A DNA stretch of 64,000 nucleotides from Hormiphora californensis (Eukaryota > Ctenophora > Tentaculata > Cydippida > Pleurobrachiidae), in the NCBI GenBank assembly GCA_020137815.1, contig CM035358.1, forward strand, positions 7,883,070 to 7,947,069, read 5' to 3'. The notes under the pieces were generated by a model. That model was not told the origin of the DNA. It did no database searches and was given only the letters and a program-made list of their open reading frames with translations. The position numbers were made by a program, and so were the translations under genes. Shown in pieces: positions 24,924 to 37,153 of this stretch. The first letter of the stretch is position 1. Every line of letters begins with the position of its first letter.

Positions 24924-25118
24924 ATCTCCTCTCTCTCTCATCTCTCTCTCTCTCCCTCTCTCCCCTCTCTCTCTCTCTCTCCCTCTCTTTCTCACCTGAT
25001 CCGCTACAGAGATCAATTTCGGATTTGACTCGAGCATCATTTTGAGCCGTGTCATGCGGCCCTCATACGCGACCTGACATATCTCGACATTGGACATGAT
25101 GTCACGCTCAACCACCAC
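21901..25118 (-). CDS. PSMD10: Gankyrin-like ankyrin-repeat protein (PSMD10 family)
   Basis: Seven exons join in phase: 25118-24996, 24283-24167, 23895-23746, 23439-23354, 23189-23109, 22611-22530, 21963-21901. They give 233 residues (human gankyrin has 226). The order is an N-terminal helix pair (VEICQVAYEGRMTRLKMMLE), then ankyrin repeats with hallmark words PLHWACSGGHRDVVQFIL, TPLHIATSSGHLHIAVLLL, SPMHKAAAK and LHLACEKN, then a short C-terminal repeat (HKPFDLCSPSIKSML). Gankyrin is an assembly chaperone of the 26S proteasome regulatory particle, binding the ATPase Rpt3/PSMC4; I infer the same role. A second ATG (25,097) fits the human start better than the first. Introns are full of simple repeats. 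The upstream region has three TGACGTCA-like sites near 22,115-22,165, but these lie in the last intron. Confidence 0.9.
22845..23100. repeat. G-rich minisatellite in a gankyrin intron
   Basis: About ten loose copies of CATTACTCGGGGG(CC)GGGG separated by G-runs of 4 to 20 bases on the plus strand. The minus-strand pre-mRNA is C-rich here. The plus strand has many G-runs able to form G-quadruplexes. It ends 9 bases before the exon at 23,109. Confidence 0.8.
23441..23745. repeat. Purine-rich degenerate repeat in a gankyrin intron
   Basis: Loose copies of GATAGAGGGGAGGGGGTAGAATGAGG. Noncoding. Confidence 0.6.
23919..24152. repeat. (AAAC)n microsatellite in a gankyrin intron
   Basis: About 230 bases of CAAA units with a few CAAG interruptions. 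The open frames it creates (Cys-Leu-Phe-Val or Lys-Gln-Thr-Asn repeats) are artefacts. Confidence 0.95.
24300..24990. repeat. CT-rich simple repeat in a gankyrin intron
   Basis: (CT)n blocks with a phrase TCTGTCTCTGATCTCTCTCA repeated about five times at 24,650-24,800. It ends at the donor of the first exon. Confidence 0.85.
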
Positions 25119-26167
25119 TAAACTTCATGTGGGGAGAAAGAGGTGTGTCTCAGAGGCAGGAGAGATTACATGAAATAAGAAGCATACATTATAGTGTGTG
25201 GAGGTGGCGGTAGAATATAATATATATGTGAATATATCTTGTTCAATTTATTCACATATATTCACAATGTGTGTACCACACATATTCCACAGAAATTTCC
25301 TGGAAACTACAGTTGATTTCTAGGAACTGCCGCCAGAACCACCACCACCACCCCACACATGCTGAGTGAATGTACAAAGAAACAATAAAAGCGGGATTAC
25401 ATGATAACCATGAAAAGGAAAGGAATCATCACAGTTTGGAACCACATCATTTGGGTAGCCCCAATGGGACCGCCCCAAATTGGGGCAGACTCAAATTGGG
25501 ATAGCTCCCAAATTGGGACCGCCCCAAATTGGGGCAGACCCATTGGAACCGTCAACCGTCCCAAATTGGGGCAGACCCATTGGAACCGCCCCAAATTGGG
25601 ACCGCCGTGGTGTGGGGCAGACCCAGCTCAGATTGGGAAAAGATTGGGAGTTTTAATAGCTCAATGAATTGTACACGAAAAGAATGTGGGACGGAGCCCA
25701 AGCAAATTTTAATCGGATAGATAGATACTCACAAAACCTCTCCTCACGTAGCGCCTTTTCACTCAAGTTCCATATTTGGGCATGTCACGCGTGACACACC
25801 ATATATGGGCATCACAACCCAAGTGGCACACACACACGCACGTGTAAAATACAAATCAAAATATAAGACAAGGGAGTTTCGGCAATTGTGAAAGCAGATC
25901 TACCATCAGATAATTTTATCAAATTCGCTCTAAACTCTTCCACAAAATCAGACGGATCCCTTTCTTGGATCATAATAAACCCTGCTACAGTTCATCACTC
26001 GCTTCCGGGGCGAAGAATATACAAAATCTATCGGTTTATCACTATCTAAGCTTAGATAGAATTTAGCTACTTCATGATCAAACAAATCACAAAAAGTGTA
26101 CACCACTAAACAACAAACTGTACTATAACACGTAAGATGGCACCTTAAAGTACTTTCTTCGAACAAA
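25119..26167. other. Intergenic, with a palindromic minisatellite
   Basis: At 25,455-25,620 the phrase CCCCAAATTGGGGCAGACCC and its variants (CCAAATTGGGACCG, CATTGGAACCG) repeat six to eight times; CCCAAATTGGG is itself near-palindromic. The rest is AT-rich with no gene seen. Confidence 0.6.
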
Positions 26168-26960
26168 TAGTAGAGTCGATAACTACATCGACCTCTCCCA
26201 ATTGTTCCAGTTTTTGTCACATCTGTTTGGAGCCTCGACACGACCTCTAAACAGGTGTTACTTTTTCACAAACTGTTTTCATCTTGGTGTAATCAGCATT
26301 TGAAATGTTGCTAATCATAACAAAAACCTGACTAAATTTTTTCAACTTGGGGTAAAACCATGGGTGTCAAAAGTTAGCTCTAGGTCCCCTGAGTAACCAT
26401 CTGGAGACTCCAAGAGATATTTCAAGCCGTTCTCCTGTAATCATTAATCCCGGTAGAGCACATATTTGAGTATGGACGTACGTGCAATTGCCTACAACCT
26501 CAACTTTAATGTATAACGTTAATGTGCGTCTCTCTCTTTTCTCCCCCTTGAGAAAGAGTTATCTCGCGCGGCGCAACCGCACGTGCGGTTTTTCCAGAGA
26601 GAGTGAGAGACATACAATAACATGTAAACAGCCTGCCAGCGCTCACGTACGTCCGCATTGTATTTTTTTCTCCACCGGGATTAATGATTACGGGAGAACG
26701 GCTTGAAATATCTCTTAGAGTCTCCGGATGGTTACTCAGGGGACCTAGAGCTAACTTTTGACACCCATGGTTTTACCCCAAGTTGAAAAAATTTAGTCAG
26801 GTTTTTGTTATGATTAGCAACATTTCAAATGCTGATTACACCAAGATGAAAACAGTTTGTGAAAAAGTAACACCTGTTTAGAGGTCGTGTCGAGGCTCCA
26901 AACAGATGTGACAAAAACTGGAACAATTGGGAGAGGTCGATGTAGTTATCGACTCTACTA
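26168..26960. mobile_element. Foldback element with about 315-bp inverted arms
   Basis: The left arm (26,168 to about 26,485) and right arm (about 26,645-26,960) are nearly perfect reverse complements, with ends TAGTAGAGTCGATAACTAC and GTAGTTATCGACTCTACTA. The central loop of about 160 bases shows no coding capacity. Flanks share only AAA. It is nonautonomous, and the parent family is unknown to me. Confidence 0.85.
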
Positions 26961-27820
26961 AAAGAGAGAGCACCGCGTTCGTGGTATGAATTGTACTGAT
27001 GATCTCCCATTCTCTCTATCTTTTTATCTTCTCCCTCCCTCCCGTTCTCTCTCCCTCTCTCTTTTTCTCGTTCTTTCTCTCCAATCTCTCCTTAAATCTT
27101 TACCCCGTTCTCTCTCTCGCTCTTTATCTTCCGCTTTCGCTTTCTCATTCTCTCTCGCTCTCCCTTTCTCACCCAGCGCCCTCATTTCTTATTCTTTATT
27201 CAACCAACCGCGCATATTTCTCTCTTGCAATAGTATGAAACTGAACACATATGTTTTTATTTCATTCACTTTCATACAATTGAATGAAAGAGAGAAAGAA
27301 GGAACGTGATAGAGCCCTGTGAAACACATTATCATGACAATACCAACTACTACTACTAGGTACTACTATCACAATTCACATCCCCCAAAACAAACTAAAA
27401 ACATTTTCTCAGACAGTGAGAAATAGAATGATGTTTCACCGGTCACACTGTACAACAAAACCAAACACAGTACGGTATTCGGGACACAGACTTCACTAGG
27501 CAATATAATATCTAGTAGACATAATACTAGCTGACAAAGTAGGGTCCTGGGCAATAGATACAGGCCTCAGTAATAGACACAATACTTCCTTAGAGACCTC
27601 TCTAGACACAATACTAGGACACAGATCTTATCACAGTACAATACTAGGACACAACGGGGTCATTGGGACACATACCTCAGCTGTAGTAGTAGACACAAAA
27701 CACAGACTACCACAATAACAATAGCCCCCCTTTCTGTGTCGAACACCTTATTTAACACCTTATTAACACAAGACTAACACGATCTTATTAACATGATTCT
27801 AACACGATTAACATCCTTTA
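26961..27820. other. Intergenic between foldback element and ORP9 3' end
   Basis: CT-rich 27,000-27,180, then AT-rich sequence that should hold the ORP9 3' UTR on the minus strand. Loose repeats of 'GACACAATACTAGGACACA' lie at 27,560-27,660. Confidence 0.45.
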
Positions 27821-30800
27821 CTACAGGCCCTTTCTACTCCTAAGTGGCCGATTAAACAACCAATTATCTCCGTCCTTATGGAATAGTCTTTGCTCATGAA
27901 CCTCCCCAGTCTCCTCTCTCTGCCTCCTCAAAAACCTCTGATGTTCCTCAATCGCAAACTTCTCACTGCTCGCTGCATCAACATTATTCTCTGCGAGTGC
28001 CTTGGTAACATGCCTCCAGTGCCGTCTACTCTCCCACTCCTCCTGTCTTGATATTGGTAGACACTGCTTCTTAATGATCGGTATCGCATGGATATCCACG
28101 AAGACCTCCTTCTGCTGTCCCTCGAACTCTGCATACATTATGTTGTTCCACTCCCCGCTGACTTTACAGAAGGGTTTACTGGCTGCCACGTGACCAATAG
28201 TCCCAGTAATCTGATGTTTTCCACCCCCGTAGAAGGGTTTAGTAAGGAACGTGATCTCCGCCTGGTACCCAGTCTGGGGACATTTGATCTCACACTTTCC
28301 ACCTAGTTCCACCCAGGGCCTCATTAGAATGTTCCGACCGTATCCGTTGGGAAATGTCACGTGATACTCCTCCCCGTGATCCAAGCAGGATAATACCGTG
28401 TCCCCTGCCATCTGAACCCCAATGGACAGTCCCAGGAATTTAGATTTCGTCCAGATAGAGGCATTCACCTCAATATTACTGTCTGGATGCTCAACATAGA
28501 ATGCTGATATGGGTGGATGGTGGGAGACCTGTTCTGCGACAAACACAAGACTACTGGAGCTCTTGGCCCAGGGACAAGGTCCCTCCTTACGATTGGACTC
28601 TCGGAACTACCATCAGGCATGCCCGGCACATCGAAATAACAGGAGAAACTCTCACCGAGGACTGGGTTGTATGGTTTTTTAGCCACACTACCCCTCCTAC
28701 CAGCGTGGAATGCAGAGAGGTACCACTTGACCGCAGCGACTATCCTGTCTTTGGGTGTGGGCGCTTTGGAGATACTGACGAATATGTCAGGGTGGGCTAG
28801 GAACTCGGCGTACATTTCCAGGAGGGACCGCTTTTCAAGGATGAATGTTGGAAGGGGAATCCTGGTTAGGTCCATACCGATACGAACCTAGGTGATAGGG
28901 AGGGTAAAGGGAGAGAGGGGGAGATGGAGAGAGAGGGAGGGGAGGGAGTGTGAGAGAGAGCGATCGGTGATAGGGAGGTAGGGAGGGAAGAGAATGATCT
29001 AGATATTACTGCACCTGGCGCGGCTAACCCTCCACAAAGCCTACACTTGAATCAATAGGGGGGGGGGGGGCTGGTGTGGTACCGCATGTAAAGTAACACA
29101 TGTACTGTGTAAAGGGGAACCAAGTGTATCACACCTACCTGACTGACAAGGTGGGTTATGACACTACTATTTCCACTATCAATCACAATTTCATCATCGT
29201 CGTCTTTTCCATAAAACTGATTGAACTCGTCCAACTCTCTAGCGCCCTCCGCCTGAGAAGGTCAGTGAGTAGTGAGTAGAGTGAGTAGAGTGATTAGTGA
29301 CTAGTGACTAGTGAGTAGAGTGAGTAGAGTGAGTAGTGACTAGTGACTAGTGAGTAGAGTGAGTAGAGTGAGTAGTGACTAGTGAGTAGTGAGTAGGAGG
29401 GACCCTCTCAGAGGACACATGGGATTTAGAGCCCGGTAAATGGGCGCCTGGTAGGTGAAGAAATAATCGTCTGATGTGCCGCGGGTAGGGATTCTATTAA
29501 CATAATAATTCTAGGTTCTCACAGTAGGAACCTAGAAAATTCCAATCACAAAACGGAATTGAATTCAGGTTGAAGGTGTCACAGTGTGATCCTATAAAAC
29601 TTATAAAACGGAATTACGACAAATAAAAGAAACACGTTTCCAGCGGAATGGCATAATAAAATGGGTAGGAGACTGGAGAAGGAAAGAATGGGCCGGGGCA
29701 AGGTAGGCTGGGATTGGGTCATGGTGAGAACATAGAATAGAAGGTCTAGAAAATTCCAATCAAAGTAACGGAATTCAGCTACAAAAAAGAAACAAGTAGC
29801 ACAATGAGCCCCAGTGCGGAGAATGCCCGGATAACTAATGAGATTTAGGTTCGAGCCCATATATTATGACTTATATGGCTTGAGAAACCTATATATTTTC
29901 AAACTGCATTTATAATGAAATACGGGTCTCGCCATCTCAATATATATTGAAATACCCCCCCCCCCCCGCCATACTACTGCCAACATAGTTAGGGGGACGA
30001 TATATCATAATTATAAATGTAGGTTTTAATATCCATTCCCCTGCCGAGGTCTATGGCCTGCAGCACTATTCATGTGTAGTCCCCTCTCTTTCCTACTTTG
30101 TAAGAGACATACGGTGGCCCCTCTCTTTTAGATAATATACGTGTATGTAGGCCCCAGCTTCCTACTTTTTTCAAGGAGACGTGGACTGGACATTGGCCCA
30201 AATATGTCCACGTGATGTTATTATATGGCTTCTCTAGAGAAAACCCATATTTTGGAACATATTATGGAATATATATATGTCGACCTTCCGGGATGAGAAA
30301 GAGAGAGAGAAGGGTTCACTTTCTTCCCCTCTTTCTCAACCTCACTCTCTCTCTTTCTCAACCTCACTCTCTCCTCTTAACTTCAGTCCTCACTTATGTT
30401 GTAAACTTCGACGTTTCGACCAATTATGTGGTCATGAAATTACCCCTCATCTCGAGCTCCCGGAGCGTATTAGGGATGACTTCGTAACCAACCCAATTAT
30501 GTGGTACAGAGATAACGACCCTTCTATGGCCTTCAAATTAGTGGCATTCTACTACTACCCTAGTTATACTGCTATAGGGGAGAACGAGCAGGCCGATATA
30601 TTTTTCAGATAGAGATGAATTCTGATCAACTGACTAACTACCCTGGTCCTCATAATTTGACAACTATGAACTACTAACATGTAGCATGGGGGGGAGTGGT
30701 GTGGTGTAGGTAGTCAGGTAAGTTACTAACCTGTACCGTGGGTGGGGGAACTCTACTAACCTGTAGTGCGAGTATCTCCTTGCTGGGGACTGTCTCCAGC

Positions 30801-33462
30801 ACCAAAACAGGTTTCACAGCTTCAGGCGCAGTTGCACTGTCACTCAGCTCTTCGTCAGCGCTGCAGAACGCATCACTGTCTTCACTCTGTGAGGGGAGGA
30901 GGGGGTGGTCAGGGTTGGTATCATCACTCTGAAGGGGGGGGGGAGCAGGAACCGACCGAATCAGGAAATACTGGTCCCTGATTGGCTGATAACCAGTCAC
31001 GTGACCTAAATAATGAGTTCTGATTGGTTGTTTACTTGTTTTGGTCGGTTCCTGCTCTGGAGGGGGGGGGGTACTTGATGGTGTGCAACGGCTGTCATGA
31101 CGATAATATATTGATATGGGTTATGTCACTCTAATTTTAGATCTGATGTGAGAGAGTTGTTGACGTACTCAGTGGAGTATGATGGATATATTATTACTTT
31201 AGCACAGGGGATAATGTTTGAGGGGTCAGTGGTGATGGTCAACAGGGTGATGGCTGTAGCCCACAAGGCACCACCACTACAGCTAATATGGACATAATAT
31301 TATTCAAGATGGGGGACTCTGTCAAAGCCTAGAATTGTTTGCGAAATAGACATCTCATCTGACCGCCTATAGTAACAGATCAATTGTTACACAACAAGAT
31401 GTAATAAAGCTGCCTCCCAATATCAGATCTACACACACAGACACAGCTTCACACTTGTCTTCAACACTACAACAAGATCACTAGACACCTGTAAACCAGC
31501 GACCGAATATTCGGTTCGGTTCGGTTCGGTTCGGAAATTCGGTGTTTTTTGGGCGGTTCGGTTCGGTTCGGTTCGGTAGGAAATTTTGGCCGAACCACCG
31601 AATTTTTTGGTCAAAAAATGCCCAGAAATCGGGCTTTTTCATGCAAAATTATTTCACGAAAATTGTATGGATTTCAATGTCAATTTCGCCGTATTAACCC
31701 TATTTCGAATCGGTGGTGCTATGTGGAAATGATTTCGCTAGTTAGCGGGTTCGATATGGATTGATTTGATACCTGACTTCCCGTCGAATCGTGTCCTCAT
31801 GAGAGGGTCAACAAATTCAGAAACTTTTTTTTTTCAAAAAATTCATGGAGAGCACCGATCAAGGTGTTAAGAATCATTCTCTGAAATTTTGTAAAAAAGT
31901 TTGGAAAATATTTCAAAGTCAATTTTATGGAAAATTTTCTATGTCAATTTTTGCGTACGAATCGTGTTTCGAATCGGTATTGCTAAGCGGGAGTGATGTT
32001 GCTAATTAGTGGGTCCGAGATGGATTATGCTGATATGTGATCCCCCATCAAATCTAATTAGGAAGTTTAGGGGAAACGATTCATGTTTCAATAAATCCTG
32101 CTATTTAGCGAGAGCACTGCCGCATAGCATCACCGATTCGCAACACGATTCGTACGGCAAAATTGACATATAATTTTTTTTTCCGAAATTGACTTTGAAA
32201 TATTTCACAAAGTTTTTTCACAAAACAGAATAGTTTCTCTAAAAATTCATGGAGAGCATCGATCAAGGTATTGAGAATCATTACCTGAAATTTTGTGAAA
32301 TTTTTTCCCTGCCCGGGTGAATGCCGAAGGCATTCGCCTGGATGCCTTTTTACTTTGTAAAAAGGCATAGCAGGGTTAGAATTCGAAAACGACATTTTGG
32401 TATACTAACTAATCGGTAGAGGGACCATTTTGGTCACACTTTAGTTGCGAGGGGCAACGGTGTAGCAACAAGAGCCGCGCACACAGTTACGAGCTGCTCC
32501 TTCATAAACCACTTCATTGGCACGTTTTCAGGAAATGTGTGGCACGCAATGTGGCGGCGTGGCGCGCAATTTAGTGCTACTAAAACACAAGGATTTGCTC
32601 TATACTGTTTGTGTGATATATAAATGATCGGGATTTTGTGTCCCGCTTGCTGCTACAGCGGATCTGGTCATGATTTCCTTTCTTCATAGATTCACATGGC
32701 AGGGAAATTCAGCATTATGTTAGAACATAATGCAATTAATCTTGTTTTTGTGAAAAATATTTTAAGTAAATTATGGTATACGAATCGTGTTTCTAATCGA
32801 CAATGCTAAACGGGAGTGATGTTGGTAATTAGTGGGTCCGAGATGGATTGTGCTGATACGTGATCCCCCATCAAATCTAATTAGGAAATTTAGAGAGACA
32901 CGATTCATGTTTCGTTTAATCCTGCTAATTAGCAATACCATTCCCGTATAGCATTGCCGATTCGAAACACGATTCGTACGCAAAAATTGACATAGAAAAT
33001 TTACGATAAAATTGACTTTGAAAATTTTTTCACAAAATTGACTTTGAAATTTTTTCAAACATTTTTTAACAAAATTTCAGAGAATGATTCTCAATACCTT
33101 GATCGGTGCTCTCCATGACTTTTTAGAGAAACATTTATACAGAAAAAGTTTTGTATGGTTCGGTTCGGTTCGGTTACCGAAATTCGGTTCGGTTCGGTTC
33201 GGTTCGGTTCGGTAAAAAAGTTTTTCAAATTCGGTTCGGTTCGGTTCGGTGGAAAAAAACCCGGTTCGGTCGTTTCCTGCTGTAAACACACACCCACATA
33301 ACAGTCCCATTACAAATCATAATCCCAACAACTCTCTCCCCTCACTCCAACTCTCTCTCCCCTCGCTATAGGTCTTTACCACATCATGATTCATGGTATG
33401 ATAGGCACCTTATCCTAATCCCAACACTCTTTCCCACATTAAACAACTCTCTCCCCTCACTA

Positions 33463-33523
<61 letters not shown>

Positions 33524-34916
33524 ACATCTCTCTCTCTCTCTCTCCTCACTACACGGCAGGTCTTTACCACATCATGGCCTGGTATAATGCAACAACAGAT
33601 CTCTTTCATCTTCCGACCATCTCTCTCTCTCTCCGTCGTAACGGAGGGTTAGAATATAACACTGAAAACACCACTAATATTCCTACACCCCCTTCAACCT
33701 TGTCTTATATTCAGACGGAATATAAGACAAGGGTCTTTTTAAAAAAGGGTCTTTTAAAGGGTCTTTTAAAGCGGTGGGAGTATCTCTCTTTGCTGATAAT
33801 AGTTAATACAGTCGCCATATTATATTAAACTATTTTCCAACATCAACACCAATCTCTCCCAACATGATAGGACCCTAGATTCTCTTGCCTAGCTAGACTG
33901 TGTTTCGCGCCCCGCCCACGAAACACCCCCTTATGTTCTAACCCTCCTTTACAATTTATGTAAAGGAGGGTTAGAACATTTAAGAAAGATTCTCTAGGAA
34001 ATTTAATTAAAGAAGATAACATATAGATCAAACCTACCTCTGAAGCACTTGCAGCCATGTTATTTTCGTTCTCATTTGTTGGATTTTCAGTCAGCTCACT
34101 CATGTTCACTTTGACACCAGTAGCATTGGTCACCTTACCTAAATAAATATGGGTGTTAGTTGGATCTTGCCTAGAGGAGAGGGAATAAGTGGGTTAACAC
34201 TTCTAACTTAGAAGAGAATTTAAAAGACGCATAGTTTGGTTAGAGTTTTTCGTGAAAAAGGAAAGAAGATATTGGCGAGAATTGAACTAAGGGATGGATT
34301 GAACAACTGACTGATAGAAAATAGACAGGGGGAAGAGAGATGTGTTAAGTTGCCAAAAGCACTTTGACAGTGTCTTCGAGCTGTAGTTAGACACACAAGC
34401 AGACCCAAGGGAATTATATTTCTAGATCCTGACAAGCAGATCCTGGTTCACGCAGACACCATGCCCCATGGAATATTCTAGAGCTGATAGAACGTGGTTC
34501 CTTTTTACTTAATGAATACTACCATTCTCGAGTGTGGTGGCGAACAAATATTTCCCACCAATATATTCTGGACTTGGTGTTCTAGAAGGTCTACAGCCGG
34601 GGAAGTGTTCATGATTACCATGACCAGGAACCGACACAAGTAAACAACCAATCAGAACTCATTATTTAGGTAACGTGACTGGTAATCAGCCAATCAGGGA
34701 CCAGTATTTGGCTCTGGAAGGTCTACAACTGGGCAAGGTGTCCTGTGGAAGTGTTCATGATTACACACTTCATTCGTTATATAAAATATATATATAAAGC
34801 CGTCCTAAGTTATGTGCGTATATATGTGTATGCACATAGAGCGGTGAATATTATGCAGAGAATATGCGCATAATATATGAGTGGGGATGTAATAATGCAA
34901 CTCGGTAGGATTGGAG

Positions 34917-34985
<69 letters not shown>

Positions 34986-34992
34986 GAGAGAG

Positions 34993-35046
<54 letters not shown>

Positions 35047-37103
35047 GAGAGAGAGAGAGAGAGAGAGAGAATGCGAGAGAGAGAGGAGAGAGGAGAGAGG
35101 GAGGAGAGAGAGAGAGAGAGGAGAGAGGAGAGAGAGAGAGAGAGAGAGAGTAGAGGCTGATCGAGAGAAGACGAGAGGAGGAGAGAGAGGGAGAGAGAGA
35201 GAGAGTCGTTGTTCCGCCCAACGATCTAAGAACACTCCACACCTTTAACATATTAGAATAATTCAAGTATCAAGAAATAAAATGCCGGGATTTTAAAAAC
35301 GGCTCAATCAGAGTTGGTTCATCTCAACCAGTTATCTGCCTAGCAATCGAATCTTAATTTTAACTAAATAAGAGTTGTGACTTGTGTGGCTCATCATTTT
35401 ATTTCGTAAGTGGTGTGAGCTCGCTCTGTGAAGGTAATGGAATAGAAGCGAGCGCACTCTGTGAGGGTTCGGAGGATCAAAAAAGAGCGGTACACAATGG
35501 AGGAAAAGGCAACCAAAGGTTCTGAGTAGAGTAACACGATCTCCTTCTTGAAATACAATGTAACCATTACATTCAGTAACTTGATCTCTGGGAAGAGAGA
35601 TCATGTGAAATTCTGCAGACCGGGCTACTGTTATAATCAAGCTGTCTAGCGAAAAGGTTGTCCCCCTAAAGACTTCCTTTTCCGAACCGGGTCGAACTGC
35701 GTGTAGTCTGACAATGAAAATGAAGGGAAGGTCAAAGGTTTATCGAGTGGCAGACCATGCAACAAATCCGGTTAAAGCGAACACAGATCTATCAAACACA
35801 CAGATCCATGACATCAAACACACAGATGATCCATGACATCTATCACAAAGATCACGACGCTGCACAACACATACAGATCACACAACACACGCCCCTGGAC
35901 ACAAGTTGGACACACACACACAACACACCGCCTAAATAAACACAAACAGGGCAAACACAAACAGAATCACAGAGACAGACACTGGGAGTTCAGATTTGGA
36001 GAGAAAGAGATGGAGGGGGAGAGAGACCAGAGGGGAAAGTGATGGAGGGAGAGAGAGACCACAGCGAGGAACAACGATGGAGAAAGAGGGTGAAATAACT
36101 GTAAATGATAAAGTAATGAGCGAAATGATGAGGGCGGGGAAGATTTAATTTGATATATACATATTGCTAATAAATATGATCATGTATTTCATTACATATT
36201 TTACACACACACCTGTGTTTTACTTGAATGTGTAATATAACACACGTGTAGCTTACTGTTTCATTGTCTTTAACACTTCCTAGTTCTACAAGTCACCCCC
36301 CCCCTTATATAATATTTGAACTTTCAAGTGGCCCGCCACCCCGACATTATTATGTGTATTGAGGGGGACATATTTTCTAGTGAATACCCCACAACTCACA
36401 ATTGGGGAATTTATTATGCCACAACTACACTCACATGTTAACCAAGCTGTGTGTAATTGAGAAGTGAGGCGTAACATAGCGGTACACATGTGAGTCTGGT
36501 TATATATTTTACTATAATAATCAGTATCTCATCATCATCAATCAAAATGTTCAATTCCATGGGATAAATTTGAAGAACTCAGTGAGATTCCTTGGAAGAT
36601 TAAAAACAGGAAAAGAGCCTGAAAAAAACAGAAAAAGAGCCTGAAAAAGTAGAATTTCAATTATATATCAGTGTACCTGCTGAGAATTCGAGTTTGTTCA
36701 TTTCTTCAACACAGCTTTGAAGGGAGCCGATCATATCGTTACTGCAAATCTCAAGCTGGGCTGAATCAGAGGGGTCCAATTCTTTGCTGACCTGGGAAAA
36801 GTTATCGTTATTAGAATCAAACAGGAATGCCTAAATAAAACTGCCGTAGCTGGTTAACCTATTTTAAAGGTCGCATCCCGACCAGTCCCGGGTCCCGGGT
36901 TATCCAACTATAAATTCATACTAACAAGTAAAACAAGGAAGTTTTAGTTCAACAATTCACATTATTAAGATAGGACCATGATCTACATTATAAGCGTCAG
37001 TGGGGGCCGTCAGCCCGGCTCGAAATGTTCTTGAAGGTGCGACCAATGGGGATTTCTCCATTGGAAAGGTGTGATTTAGTAATATTTCACAAAAATCGCG
37101 AAT

Positions 37104-37153
<50 letters not shown>

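Noticed and set aside
30277-30612. Plus-strand frame ending with [20 protein letters not shown]
   Set aside because: It lies within an ORP9 intron, partly over CT-rich sequence, and has no supporting splice sites or family match.
31429-33310. RTEPN-repeat frames on the minus strand
   Set aside because: They are a direct reading of the (TTCGG)n pentamer.
34805-35266. Long Arg-Glu and Ser-Leu open frames (also at 5,135, 20,487, 24,355, 54,418, 55,820, 60,595)
   Set aside because: They are created by (GA)n or (CT)n tracts, which are open in several frames on both strands.
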